This document shows positions 49,201 through 62,245 of a DNA stretch of 64,000 nucleotides, piece by piece. The translations under genes and the position numbers were made by a program. Each line of letters starts with the position of its first letter. The stretch's first letter is position 1. Origin of the DNA: Serinus canaria (Eukaryota > Chordata > Aves > Passeriformes > Fringillidae); assembly GCF_022539315.1 (NCBI RefSeq), contig NC_066313.1:37857059-37921058 (forward strand). The letters are read 5' to 3'. The notes beneath the pieces were generated by a model. It made no database searches. It was not told the origin of the DNA and saw nothing but the letters and a program-made list of their open reading frames with translations.

Positions 49201-52200
49201 GAACATTTTCTTTTCTTTCAGCAAAGTTTTTCAAATTGAAGATATATGACATAGTGAAAAGTTATATCCGCCAGAATTTATTACTATTACTATTACTAGT
49301 AGGGATATTACTCAGTCTTTTTCACAGATTTTCCTTTAACAGATGGAATTCAAAATGGTTCCTATTACTCATCTGAGTGGATGAGTCCTTTCATCTGCAC
49401 ATGAATGCATTGAATTTCTAAGCTGGGCTCTGGCTCCTTAATTTACAGTACTGGTATTTTTTACCAATTGCATATGGAGGCAGAAACGTGTATGACATGC
49501 AAAGTAAAACAAGTAAATAGTTTTGTTTGTGCATGAAACTAGGTCTGAGAGTCAGAAAAAAACTGAAGGAAGAAAGTTGTTTAATAACTTGCTTTCTGTG
49601 GTACTTTAACTAGGAATTCCCTGGAGTAATTCCTGTGATCATTTAACATTGAATCATTGGGCAGTACCTGAGGATGGCTTGTTAGCAGTTGGCAATATAA
49701 CACAGCACAAATGGACACTTATGTAAAGGGTGAAGTATATCAAGCAAAATAAAAAAGGGCAATTTTAAGCTTCAGCACAAGGTGTGTTCCATATACCCTT
49801 TTTCTGTTATGCAAGGATTGGTTTTAGAAGATATTTGGGGAAGCTTTTTTGACTATAATTTGTGTTTTTTTAATACCTTTAATCATAGACATATAAAATA
49901 AAAAGTCTTTTTTTAAAGTTTGTGTTGGAACTCCAATGAGCCTCATGACGGATATCCAAAAACTTGTAATTGCTCACCATAAAACTCTGTTCCTAAGCTT
50001 GTGACCAAAGTAATCAGATACCAAACCATTTAAATAAAGTTTTTTTATAATTGTTCAATTAAAAAAAAACCCACACCAGCTTAAATATGTCTCTGTTGGA
50101 AACAGAGTGGTACAAACCTGACATCTTAAACAAGACAGGTCAGGACCTTCTAGAGAGCTGAACTATTGGTACACTCTCTGATGTAGTTTTGGCCCCCTCT
50201 TGAATGACACAATTTGGAGCCTGTAACAGGAAGTGTGAAGACGAACACCCATTTTAGCTCTACATGCACAGGCTATGTTGTACCAGGTAGCCTCAAGATC
50301 AAGTAGCAATTCTGATTTTGTGTGCCATAGTAACCACATCAGGATGACTATAATTAATTTCCTTAATTCATATTTATACATCTACCTAATAGACATAAAT
50401 TTTCACAAGAAAGTATGTTTCTGTAGGTTCTAGCTGAAGTTAGACCTATTTTCACTGATTTTCAGAAACAGATAAGTTTAGGACAAACTGATCCAATATA
50501 TGGCTACTAAATTGATGAGCTAAATGACCACAAATTTATAAATGCTAATAAAGTAAAATATCATATTGGATAATTTTGACCAATTTTAGCCTCTCTTTTT
50601 GTGAGTTATTTTGTAAGTTAACTTCCTTGTGTTTTTATTAAGCTAAGATTAAAAATGCATATGTTTAAAAGGAATCTGCTGAGGAATCATTACTTTTCTT
50701 CTCTGAAGATCTCTTGAAAATATTTCTTAGTGATCTGCCTTAATGTTATTCTCAAAAGATTTTGGATTTTCTCTAACTGAGGCATCAGTTATTGGTGGTA
50801 CTGCATGTGTCTGCTATAGGATTTTTTAGAATCATAAATCCGTGCCATTAAAGAATTCTGGTTGATTACATCTGTCTCTGTTTTTATGGTAAAGAAGGGC
50901 TGAGAATGTGATTAAATAGTACAATTACTAATAGAAAAGCTTCTATAAGGCAGAAATAATGTAGATTTTGCAAAGAAAACCAAATGTTTTACTTAGTCAT
51001 ATTTAGTCACACTAAAGTCAAGCATATTGAACATAATGAAAAATCAAAATTTCAATCAACAGAAATCACCATGTACTTTTCTAATGTTTTAATTTAAAAA
51101 GGATATGTATGAACTGATTTTCATAATCCTGTGGTTTTTTTGTGGTCAGATAATAAAAATTTTATAACAAATTCTTCTCATAACATAAGAAGAAACTTAA
51201 AACATAACACTTAGTTTTACACCTAACACTTTAAATTAACCTTGTTATTTTTTCATTATCCTTCTCCATGTGTGTTACTGCTCTTTCACTCAACAATCTC
51301 ATCTTTAATATTTTCCTCCCATTTTCCATTTGTATCTTGTTTCTACTCTTTATTATAATTTTTTTTCAAACTGACCAGTACAGCTAGATAACAATTTGTA
51401 CTCTAATTGTCCAGACTATTTACTGTGAGTCTACTGGTGCTCATGAGCATGAAAAACCAGCCGCGAGTGAATGGAACTAGTAGATGTGAAGATGTATGTC
51501 ACCAATTCTATTCAGAATTAAACAAAATTTTTACTGCAGAACTACTGAGCATTGTTGTAGGGAGACCTGTTTTATATATATATGCTTCATAGATATAAAT
51601 GTTTCATATATAAATGTGTGTGCACACATGTGCACACATACTCTAAATTTTACAGTTTTTAACTTTAGTTTTTAAACTTTTCCAAAACAAATAACACAGC
51701 TGAAGACTGAGACAAGTGTACCAATTTTCTTAGTGTAGGATTTCTGCTTCAAACTTGTTCACTTGTTAAAGCAATTTAATTTATGTCAATGTTTTCTCAT
51801 GGGGTAGATATGCAGAGGCACATATTTTGCTTTGCTCATTGTTGTAGCTGGTTTTGTCAACATTTTGCTTTGCTGCTCAACTTGTTCTGTGCTTCTGGTT
51901 TCACCATGAAAAGATATTAATTTTAGAACATGCTGACAGTTATTTGTAGCCTTGTAGTCACTGTTTAGAGCAACTCTTGACATAGCCTTTTCTCGAAGAA
52001 CAGTATTGCAAGGACAATAATATTTAAATGCAACACCGAGGCACTGGTTTTGGAATATGGACATAATCAGTGGAATTAACAGCATATATAAATTGTCAGT
52101 ACTATTTATATTTTATTATGACATGGAGCTCTGCTCACTTAGACCATTTAGAGAGAATTTTCAGCTCAGAAAATTTCACGTAACGTTCCCAGTTAAGCAC

Positions 52201-52844
52201 AGTTTAATACATGGAAAATAAAATATTGGTTGGAAACTTTGATGTCAAAAATATATGTCTATACTAAAATAACCAATATCCTTAGAGTAATATGAAAATA
52301 AAATACAATGCTAGTTATCCTGTTCTTTTTTCTTTCTTGAATTCCTTGTGTTTATAACATTCCCAATTTGCTGTGACATGCATCAATCCTGAAACATTTC
52401 TACACAGGCTACTTACCTGGTGACTGTTTACCTAGCATCGAAAAAGGCACTGTGAATTCATTCTCATGGCATACCTCTAAATCACAAGATGATAATACTC
52501 CTGTCTAAAATAAATGTGTGTGGTGGTGGGGTGGGGGAAGTAAAGACAAGGAGATAAAAGGTCTGTAAAGAAACAGGATATAAACCCACAATTACCTGAT
52601 AAGCCAAAGGGTATTTCTTTCATGATTCACAAACTAAAGTGATGTTTTATAAAAATTTTATACTGAATATCCCACAATGAAACCACAGGGTGAAAAGGTG
52701 CAATTAGCTGTAGATTGTGGTTAAAAAAAGTAACAGGTGCAGCGTTGATAGTAATATTACATTTATAGCACTCCGTTGTGAAGTCAGTAGCTTGTAACGC
52801 AGTAGTGTCCCCATGCTAAAGTATTTGTCCTCTGGTGTATTAGG
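46256..52844. other. unique non-coding AT-rich DNA
   Basis: About 6.6 kb without a recognised gene or repeat family. Open frames do not exceed 99 codons (51786-52085, -, featureless). Minor items are a short trinucleotide run (ATTACTATTACTATTACTAG, 49281-49300) and an alternating purine-pyrimidine stretch at 51615-51640. Confidence 0.65.
51615..51640. repeat. 26-bp alternating purine-pyrimidine stretch
   Basis: TGTGTGTGCACACATGTGCA continues to CACATA with strict alternation over 26 bases and two internal palindromes (TGTGCACA). Such sequence can adopt Z-DNA under supercoiling. No adjacent gene gives it a context. Confidence 0.6.
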
Positions 52845-53766
52845 TGTGGATGGCAGGGTTTTGGTGGCAGGCGGGATACAGAGGTTGCTTCTGTGAGGGA
52901 GCTGGAAGGTTCCCCTATGTCTGACAGAGCCAATACCAGCCAGCTGCAAGACAGACCCACCACTGTCAGCCCATCAGCGATGGTGTTAACTCTTCTGGGA
53001 TAACTTGGTCAGGAAGGGAAAAAAAAAACCTGCTTCACAACAGCAGCTGAAGAGAGGATTGAGGATATGTGGTGGTTGTAGCAGCAGCCCTACAACCACC
53101 AAGGTCAGTGCAGAAGAAGGGGAGGAGATGCCCCAGCTGCTGAAACAGCCGCTGCAGTCTAGTGTGCAGACCCCATTGAGGCAGCTGTGCCCCCGCACAG
53201 CTGCCTCACGGGAGTCTGGACACTAGCAGAGATCAACCTGTAGCCCATGAAGGATCCCTCATTCAACAGATAAATGCCCAAAGGAGTTTGTGACCCCATG
53301 GGAGGCCTGTGCTGGAGCAAACTTCTGACAAGACCTGTGGCCCTGTGGAGATTGGAGCAGGTTTGCTGGCAGGACTTGTAATCCCATGGGGGATCCATGC
53401 TGGAGCAGCCTGTTCCTGAAGGACTGCACCCTGTTGAAGGGACCCATGCTGGTGCAGTTTGTGGCCCCTGGGAAGGGCTCATATTGGAAGAGTTTCTGGT
53501 AGACTGTCTCCTGTGGTAGGGAACTCATACTGACCATGGCTGCATTCCCTGTTGCTGGCAGGGGGGAGGTAAAGGAAGCAGGACTGAAATTGAGCCTGGG
53601 AAGAAGGGAGGGGTGGGTGGGAAGGTTTCTTAAGAAATGGTTTCATTTCTCATTATCCTATTTTGATTTCATTGGTAATGTATCTGGCTAATTTCTGCAA
53701 GCTGAAACTTCTGCCCATGAGAGTAAATGGTGAGTGATCTCTCCCTGTCCTTGTCTCATCCCTTTG
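52845..53766 (+). mobile_element. ERV LTR of family B, 3'-truncated
   Basis: This is a second copy of the LTR family at 21985-23064, same orientation. Shared landmarks include GGATGGCAGGGTTTTGGTGG, ACAGAGCCAATACCAGCCAG, GTGACCCCATGGGAGGCCTG, GGCAGGACTTGTAATCCCAT and TGGTGAGTGATCTCTCCCTG. The last part of the family, about 90 bases including the CA terminus, is missing; the sequence passes into CR1 near 53767. The polyadenylation hexamer is changed to AATGTA (53677-53682). Short internal repeats of about 45 bases are well preserved. The 70-107-codon frames inside are shadows. Confidence 0.8.
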
Positions 53767-54028
53767 TAGGGGCTGAAGCACGTGTTCTCTTAGGAGAGGC
53801 TGGGGGAGCTGGGCTTATTCAGCTTGGAGCAGAGATGACTTGGTGGGATCCTAGCTGCAGCTCCCAGTGACCACAGAGAGGCTGAAGTTGCTCAGTTTGG
53901 AGGTGTTCAAGACTCAACTGGATAAAGCTTTAAGAAGCCTGGTCTGATCATATAGGTGACCCTGCTGTGAGCAAAATATTTTTTTGACTGGAGACATCCA
54001 GATGGCATGAGTTATTAATTCTGATACA
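53767..54028 (+). mobile_element. CR1 LINE 3' fragment, sense
   Basis: Landmarks are TTAGGAGAGGCTGGGGGAGC, TGGGCTTATTCAGCTTGGAG, GAGGTGTTCAAGACTCAACT, TAGGTGACCCTGCTGTGAGC and a decayed terminus ending AATTCTGAT near 54028. These are CR1 3' features in sense order with an internal deletion. The fragment directly adjoins the truncated LTR. Confidence 0.75.
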
Positions 54029-55239
54029 ATGGTTCCATTTTTTTGAAAAACTTGCATGTACTAGAAATTTGATTGAGTAGTGTTTGATGAATGCAAAATG
54101 AATTTACTTTTTCAGTTAGGAATGCAGATGCTCAGCATCACAAAGTGTTGTATATCATACAATTGTATTTTATTTATTCAGCCTGAAAATGCCCTCAGTA
54201 AATATAACAAAACCAAACATTCACAGAGCTTAGATAATAAATCATGAATAAGTGAAACAGACAGATCGCAGTAATACACATAAATAAACTCCCATGAATG
54301 TTGTGGAAACTATCTAATAACAACTAAATTTACAGAAATTTGAATCAATTTGAAAATAATTTTCAACAAGCCTGAAGTCTAGATTAATTAGATGATTTAT
54401 TAATGAGAATATTTGATTAGTCTTTCTATATACAAGTTGTGTATGGTAAACATTTCAAGTTTACATGTGCAAGTGAAATGTCATATTTCTGCTGTGGATG
54501 ATTTGTATTCAACTGAAACTCCTTTAAACAGGAGTTGATATGAAAACAGATTGCTGTGCCTTGTCAACTTTTATTGCATTTTTAATTGCTGCCTAAAGTT
54601 GCAGAGTAACACTCATCTCTATTTTACTATTAAATCTACATCATCCAACATGAAAATCTTGTCTAGGAATGGTTTAGATATTCCAGGAACACAAAAAATT
54701 TACTTTTTCTTTTTCAAACTACTGATTGTTTTCTAATGAAAAAAAATTATCCAGCACAATTTTTAAAATTTTCTTGTAAGGCAGAACCATGTTGGATGCT
54801 CAAACATATTATTGTTTCAGCTTTTCTTATTGGCAAATAATATGTAACTGTTAAACTGTTCCACATCAGAAAAGGAACCATCAGAATGTAACCCTTGGAG
54901 AAGTTGTAATGAAAATAATTAACCTTTTAACCATGAAAACAGTCAGCCTAGAGCCCAGTACTAATAGAGAGAAAAGATCCTCCAGTTCCTAATTCTCTAG
55001 CTATTTCTACCTAGGCAAATATTTTTCCTATATGAAATCACTCTAAAGAATTTATGCTTTTCCAGATAATCTCTAAAATATATGCAGTCACAGCCTGAGC
55101 CTGTGAGTATCTAAATCACCTTCTAATTCAGAATATCTTTTAACCTTTCCTAGTCTCTGAAGTTTAAATGGTTATTTATATTTTTTTACTTTTCTATATT
55201 ATTTATTATTTATTTCAGTTTTTAAATTTATTTGGCCTT
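54029..55239. other. unique non-coding AT-rich DNA
   Basis: About 1.2 kb between two CR1 fragments. No gene or repeat is recognised, and no frame exceeds 61 codons. Confidence 0.6.
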
Positions 55240-56157
55240 ATTTCTCTAGTGACATTCTGCAGGGCTCCATCCTAGGCCCTGTGCTCTGCATTATCTTCAT
55301 AAAAATTTTGATACAAGATTTCGAAGGAATATTAAATTTGCTGATGACACTAAAGTGTGAGGAGCAGTTGACTCCCTCAAAGGCAGAGAGGTCCTGCAGA
55401 GAGAGGTTGAGAAGTTAGGGGGTTGAGCTGCCACCAACCATATGGGGTTCAGCAAAGGAAAGTGCCGGATTCTGCACCTGGGATGGGGCAGCCCTGGATG
55501 TACAGACAGACTGGGGAATGAGATGCTGCAGAGCAGTGCAGCAGAGAGGGACCTGGGGGTCCTGGTTTTGGCAAGTTGAACATGAGCCAGCAGTGCCCTG
55601 GCAGCCAGGAGGGCCAACCCTGTCCTGGGGGGCATCAGGCACAGCATGGCCAGCTGGGCAAGGGAGGGGATTGTCCTGCTCTGGGGCAGCCTCACCTCCA
55701 GTGCTGGGGACAGTTCTGGGTGCCACCATATAAAAAAGTGATAAAGCAATTACAAAATGTGTCCAAGGGAGGGCTTTGAGGATGGTGAAAGGCCTTGAGG
55801 GGAAATCGTATAAGGAGTGCCTGAGGTCACTTGGTCTGTTCATTCTGGAGGAGACTGAGGGGACACCTCACTGCAGTCTGCAGCTTCCTTGTGAGGCAAA
55901 GCAGAGGAGCAGGCACTGATCTCTGGTCTGTGGTGCCCAGTGACAATACCCTAGGGAATGGCCTGAAGTTGTGTCAGGGGAGGTTTATATTGGATGTTAG
56001 ACAAAGAAGTGGTCACAGCACCAAACCTGACAGAGTTCAAGAAGCATTTGGACAATGGTCTCTTTGGAAAATGTCTGGTGCAGAGATGAAAACTGAACTC
56101 AGCAATCTTTATGGGTCTCTTCCAGTCCAGGATATTTTGAGATTCTGTGATTCTGAG
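55240..56157 (+). mobile_element. CR1 LINE 3' portion, sense, the best preserved copy in the window
   Basis: About 920 bases from within the reverse transcriptase to the 3' end. It opens with codons for LQGSILGPVLCIIF, continues through AAATTTGCTGATGACACTAA, which encodes KFADDT (55334-55351), and the C-terminal landmarks TCTGCACCTGGGATGGGGCA and CTCTGGGGCAGCCTCACCTC. It ends GAGATTCTGTGATTCTGAG. It is 5'-truncated, as most CR1 copies are, and frameshifted, so no functional protein is made. The 150- and 142-codon minus-strand frames over it are antisense shadows. Confidence 0.92.
55244..55360 (+). pseudogene. CR1 reverse transcriptase catalytic-domain remnant
   Basis: In the plus strand the codons from about 55255 read LQGSILGPVLCIIFI, the conserved block before the active site, and those at 55337-55351 read FADDT, which contains the two catalytic aspartates of the reverse transcriptase. 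Both aspartates are kept. A stop and frameshifts shortly downstream destroy the frame, and the N-terminal endonuclease and first RT motifs are absent because of 5' truncation. Confidence 0.8.
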
Positions 56158-59100
56158 GTAAAAATAATGAGATAATGACTCAGATATCAACACTGCATTA
56201 CAGAGATCTAGTGAAACATTACTTTCATCTATAAAACGTATAGAAGACCCAAACACCTGCTTAATACAGGCTATTTGAATTGACTCTTAACAGTCAATAC
56301 TACCTGGAGAATGAAATGTTATTCACTATGGAAAAGTAAATGGGAAAACTAAAAATGACAATGTTAGAATATTTCTTAACTGTTCTTGGGATTGGATGAT
56401 TAGTTTGGGGGTTTTGGGGACTTAGGGGAGGCTCGGGGTCTCTTGGGGTTTTGGGGGTTTGATCATTTAGTGGTTTGTTTTTGTTTGTGAGCTTATTTTT
56501 CCATTCAGAATGAGAAATGGCAATAACATCAGACTTCTTAGAAACTTGAGGGATCCCTGTGTGTGATTAAGCAGTTCTATTATGAAAACTGATTCAGCAC
56601 AAACTAAGGAAAATACCAGTAGCCTGCTATCCAAGGAGATATAAATCTCTTTTCAGATAACTGAGTGAATGGATGAGGAACATGAACAAGAACTCTGGTT
56701 ATTTCTGTATTATATTGCACAGCATGTAGCTCAAAGTTCTCATTATGACAAAATCCTCTATCCTGAAGATATTCAGCATATACTGATGAAAATCTGAGAA
56801 TGTTTACTTATAAAAAGTCTGATATGTTCAAGACCAACCAAATGTGGATACTCTCAGAGACAGGAACTGATTAAATTTTTCTCTTTCAAAGATCTAGGCA
56901 GTTTTATAAAGACCAGACAGCTGTCAAAGCATGTCTAGGTCCTCTTCTGGCTATTTTGAAGGAAATTGCAATCTTAAAAAAACAACATTTTATGAAGATT
57001 TCAAACCTACAATTTCATTAAGATTTGTACAACACCTGGAAGATCAAAACTCTAAAGGAGATAAAGGGTCAGATTCTGGAACCCCATTAGTTCAATGAGA
57101 ATTGAGATTACATTTTGCCTAAGATGTGACAATATTATGTTTTTGCTGGTTCCAGAGAACTCTAGAAATCTAAAGTGGTTTGTGTTATAAATGTTTATGA
57201 GATGTGCAGTTTGCTGGGGTTTGACAGCACTTGCATAACAGCTTTCACAATCAGAAGTTTCAAATTCACAACCTAAGATTCCAAATAATTTTTAGTTTGT
57301 CAGAGAAACCTTTTTGTTAATCAAACATGATGCCCTAAATATGTAGAAAAGCCCAAATAAAGTTCTGTGAGAGCATATCACTAATAGAGGTAAAAGAAGA
57401 GAACAGACAATCTTCCAAGAAATATATCCTACAGAAAAGGTGAATCAAGATCAATTTAATAGTGTACTAAAAATGGATCCTTACTCTACAGTTTGTCAGT
57501 AGCAAATGGTCCAAAGATACATAAATGCTTTGTTTCACTGTAGTAGCAATTGATCCCAGACATCTCTGGGCATTTAAAACTAAGTTTATGGAAATGTACA
57601 TTAAATCAATGACTTATGATAACTCAATCATCCTGACACAGTCTACCACAAAAAGAGTAAAAATTTCCATTATCAACCAGTAGAAAGAGGAAACCATTTT
57701 TAGATAAGCCTTGGCTTGCTTGTTTCCTCCCCCAAACCCCACCCTATTTTTTGCTGTGAGAAATAATGAAAAGCTAAAGGTTACCCTGGTTCTGTGTTAG
57801 AAGAACATATAATTTACTGCCAGCTTTTGAAAGAGTGTGAATACATGTGAAGAGGTGTTAATGTTGATAAATATGTTTCATAAGTAATCTAACAGAAAAT
57901 ATTTTCTAGGTCCATCATGATCATTAACAGAAAAGTCACATTTTTCATGTGTGTTTTCTCTTGCCTTTGCAGAGCACCACAACTTTATCTTGGTGACTCT
58001 GGTCACCAACCTGAGTGAATCTGATTTCCATTTCAATTCAAACAGACAATTGCATATTTGTTTCATTTGCTGCTAAACAGCACACCAGTGCATTATGTTA
58101 TTGTGCACCACTCACTGATAGGATAATCATCTTCAAACCACTGTAGCTGTTAAAAATACAGTATTAAGTGTAAGCACAACTTTTAAAAGCAATCATCAAA
58201 GGAGAAATGTGCAAAATCGTAGCATTTAGCAAGGGTTCATAATAAATGAATGAAAATTCTGCAATAAGCATCTTGGTTTTGAAAGGCTTAATTACAGCCA
58301 GCTTTCTACAAGCAGCAGCAACTTGTTCCAGTGTTATGTGCAGAAAGAGGGATCATGGCAGCCTTTGGCATCTTTCCATTACAAATGATGCTCAGTATTC
58401 AGGTCAGTTTATGCTATGCTAACAAGATGTACCATAATAAATCCCTGCTTGTCACAGGGGAAAATGAAGTAAAGTGGAGGGCAACAGCGTTTTCAGTTCT
58501 TGGAGGTATGGAACTAAAGCCAAGGAAGGACAGAAGCCCCTCCCTGTGTCTCATCAGGCTCTCTTTAGTCTTTCTCATTTGAAATCTATAACCTTGAGAT
58601 GAATGTGTAGTTTCTGATACACTGCAAAGTATTCACAGAGCACAGCAAGCAGAGATTTTACAGGAGGAAGCACCCAGAGAGCTCATGAGCATTTCTAAAC
58701 AACTCATCCAAACAACTGCTCAGATAGTTGGAATCATTTGTCTTTTCCAAAGGACTGCTTTTCAAAGGGAAAAGTAGTCCAATTTCATACTAGTAAAAAT
58801 CGAATTACAGAAGTATTTTTTTGTGTAAATCTCATATAGTTTTTCATCAGCCAATTAAAAGAGCTATTCCTCAGCATCATCTTCCTTGAGAATAATATCA
58901 TTTACAGAAAAAAATATCTGTAGAGGAAGAAACACACTTTTCATCAATATACTATATGATTTCTAATCTAAGAAAAATTGCACAATGGAAAAGGACATTA
59001 AAGCAAGTTTTTGCTCCTTCTTATAACCTTGATGATGAGAAATACTCATCAATGATTAAGTCAACTGCCAAAAGAAGGCCTATCCTCACACCAACCTATG

Positions 59101-60977
59101 GAGACAACTTCTTTCTGAATAGACAATTGCCTCCAGGCTGACTGCTAAAAACTGTTCTGAAATTACAAGGAGAAAAAAAAAATAAAAACACTTGTAAAAT
59201 CTCTCTCTTCTATTTTTGGTACTATGCAATATTCATTTTAAAATATGGAAATCATATTTAGCCACTGAATCCCCACAAAAGTATGCAAGCTTCTTTTCAC
59301 CATCTGTTAAATTGTACCCACAACTGTAATCTAAACCTATATTCAGCATTATTGTCATCATCATCAGAAATTTAAAATAAATGCATTTTGGATGAAAAGC
59401 AAATATTTTTGAAAGTGTGCACAGAGTCCTCTTTTCCCAATTTAATGAGCATATTTCCACTTTCAGTTTTCCCACCCTGGCACAAGACCTCAGGATCACC
59501 TCTACCACTGTAATTTGTGCTACAGATTAGTCATAAAAAGTTTTCTCTTCTTGTTCCTTGCTCTCAAATAATCTGATTTCTTTTTTGTTGTTGTTGTTGT
59601 TTTACTTATAGGAATATATCAAAGTGATAATTTAGCATGTATCTGACACAAAATTAATTTTTAAAAATTTTATTAAAGATTTAAGTTCAAAGAGGACTCT
59701 TTTGTTTTATTTATTTCTCTGCCAGCTGGGTATTGTGGTTTAAATGACAAATCCTCTGAAACCAATCTGATTTAAGGAATGGCTGCTATGTCCACAAAGA
59801 TCCTGTTACTTCTCAGGTTGACAACAGGCAGTGGCCATGCTAAGATCTGAAGCTCTACAGGAGAAGAGATGTAATCTCTACCAGGAAGTAGGGGTGATAG
59901 GCAGGAAACCATGCCTAAAAAACAGACAGGAAAAGATATATTATACTACACCAAGTGGCACACAGGAAATAAAGTATGTTTTCTGACTCATGATTTCTTT
60001 TGCTCTGTACTCTCTTTTTAATCATCATCATCACATTGAATCAACATCATTGACTCAAGAATTATTCAGACTATTATTCACAATGTTTATGATTTTCTCC
60101 TGTATGCAGCATTTTCTCACATCATAAGGATTTTTCAACTCTTTCTGCTTTTATTCTTCTTTGCAGAGATAACTGTCACAAATAGCAATTTCCTTTAGGA
60201 TTTACTGGAGAATTACTTGCAGACATTGTGAAGCTACAGAAGAAATCTAAATGCAGTCTTTGAAATATAAGAGAAACTACAGTCAGGATCCATTCCAGTT
60301 AAGTCCTTTCATTCATTTTATTGTATTTCTAGCCATTGTTTTCTATAATGTTTTGCTTCAGCTTTTAGTACTTGGAAGCTGTTTTTTTTAAATGCCCTTA
60401 AACTTTAATATTCTGAATTCTGAATTCACTTAACTTTGAAATTGAAAATGTTTTTACAGAAAGTAAATAATAAAGAATATCCAATTGTATAATTTTAATA
60501 TACTTACATTTCCAGATTTTCATCTGAATTTCCTATATTACATTTCCTATGCTACTAGTAATAATAATTTTCTGGACTGCAACAGTGAACTTTAATTTAA
60601 TTACCATCAAGTGATGATCAATGTAATATTTAAGACCCTTACATTCTCCTAGGAGCTTTTCTCTGCAGTTGCTATGATATGCTTCAACAGTTTGAAAGTT
60701 TTTACACTTAAATGAGCATTTTCTGTTCTTGTCCTGCCTTAGAAAGAAATGCTCTTATTGTTATCATTATTTTACCTTTAAAAGTAAGTTAATTGCAATC
60801 ATAGTTTGAAATCCTAGCTTACTGTGTTTTTGTGATGAATTTAACACAAAAAACCCCTTTTCTGCACTCATAAATCACTTGGAGGTGCTCATCCTCCATA
60901 TCTAGTCCAGAACTTTATGGTGGTAAACAATTTAAACAGAAATGTCAAAAAAATGTAAAGAATTGGACTGATACCTG
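56158..60977. other. unique non-coding DNA with a G-quadruplex motif
   Basis: About 4.8 kb without a recognised gene. Open frames do not exceed 91 codons (59233-59508, -). A TTG run (about 59585-59602) and short ATC repeats (60020-60033) are present. The G-run cluster at 56407-56457 is listed separately. Confidence 0.6.
56407..56457 (+). repeat. six-run G-quadruplex motif
   Basis: Six runs of four or five G lie at 56407-56411, 56416-56419, 56425-56428, 56435-56438, 56445-56448 and 56453-56457. The loops are 4, 5, 6, 6 and 4 bases. The first and last loops are TTTT, so GGGGTTTTGGGG occurs at both ends. Any four consecutive runs satisfy the G4 rule. The cluster stands alone in AT-rich DNA, about 250 bases after a CR1 3' end. 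Confidence 0.85.
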
Positions 60978-61700
60978 CAGCTGTGTGAAAAGTCATTTGC
61001 AGATGACACAAAACTAGGAGGAGTGTCTGTCACCTGCTGCTTGTGTTGCCATTCAGTGACACCACAACAGGATGGCAAATTTCACAGGGAGGGTTCTTGT
61101 GAAATTCAAAAAAAGGGAAATGTCAAGTTCTGCACCTCGGGGGGAATAATTTCCATGCACGAGGAAAGACTGTGGGAAGCCTCTCTGCAGAAAAGGACCG
61201 GGGTGAACTGGTGTACAATCAAGCTGACTATAAACCAGCAAAGCGCTCTTATGACAAAGCAGCCTCCTGGATTCCATTAGGAAAAGCTGACAGATGATCA
61301 AGGCATGTGATCTCTGCCCTCTGCTCAGCCCTGGCGAGAAACATTTGGAGTGCTGTGTCCAGGGCTGAAGCACAAAAAGATTGAAAGGCTTGAAACTCAA
61401 CTGCTATGAGAGAGGCTGAGAAAGAACAGATTGTTCAGTCTGGAGAGGAGAAGGCTTTAGTTACTGAGAGGGGGCATCTCCCTGGTGTGTGCAAGTAGCT
61501 GATGGATACAGTAAAGAATATTAAGCCTGTGGTGTCCAGTTCACAGAACAAGGGACAAGGGACACAAACTGAAATACAGAAAAACTCTGGAGAACACAAT
61601 CATCAGAGAGATGTAGCTAAGAGTCAGATCATGTGCTGAGAGTGTTCACCAAGGTTTGAATGAACTTTGTCCCCTCAGGCACCTAATGGTGACTAAAATC
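60978..61700 (+). mobile_element. CR1 LINE fragment, sense (upstream of a tandem pair)
   Basis: It opens near the reverse transcriptase active site: TTTGCAGATGACACAAAACT (60996) encodes FADDTKL. It then shows AAGTTCTGCACCTCGGGGGG, CTGCAGAAAAGGACCGGGGT, GGAGTGCTGTGTCCAGGGCT and GGTGTCCAGTTCACAGAACA in CR1 order. Several short deletions relative to CR1 and many substitutions are apparent. The 3' terminus is not clear and the similarity fades near 61700. Frames of 85 and 115 codons over it follow the repeat and its antisense. Confidence 0.8.
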
Positions 61701-61837
61701 AGGGATTGAGACATATTCTCCAAGAGTAAAGAATAGAGAAAGTATCTTGTCTGTTTAAAAGAAACTTTGAATCCAGACCCATTTCAATGAACACCCTGAT
61801 AATTCTCTAGTTGCTATAAAAATACATAGATACTACA

Positions 61838-62244
61838 TTATATCAGGATCAGAGGACTGGAACACTTCTCTAATGAGGGGTTGTTCACACTGGAGAAGAG
61901 AAGGTTTCAGGGAGATCTTAAGGCAGCCTTCCAGTACTTTAAATGGGCCTAGAGATAATGAGGGACTGTGTATCAGGGAGGGCAGTGACAGGACAAGAAG
62001 TAACAACTTTAACCTGAAAGAGGGTGGATTGAAATTACATGTTACGCAGAAATTTACTTAAAGGGTAGAAAGGCACTGGAGCAAGTTGCCCACTGGAACA
62101 AGATGCCTCATCACTGAAAGGGTTCAAGGTTGGATGGGGCCCTGAAAAATCTGGTCTAGTGGCATCCCTGCTCATGTCAGAGGCTTTGGAACCAGATGAT
62201 CTTTAAGGACCCTTTGAACACAAACTCTTCCACGATTCTATGAT
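61838..62244 (+). mobile_element. CR1 LINE 3' end, sense (downstream of a tandem pair)
   Basis: Landmarks are GGTTGTTCACACTGGAGAAG, AGGCACTGGAGCAAGTTGCC, GGTTCAAGGTTGGATGGGGC, ATCTGGTCTAGTGGCATCCC and a good terminus, ACGATTCTATGATC (62232-62245). Because it again contains the GGAGAAGAGAAGG region already present at 61440 in the preceding fragment, it is a separate 5'-truncated insertion and not the continuation of that copy. Confidence 0.88.
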
Positions 62245-62245
62245 C

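Noticed and set aside
55297..55843. 150- and 142-codon minus-strand frames
   Set aside because: They are antisense shadows of the sense CR1 at 55240-56157.
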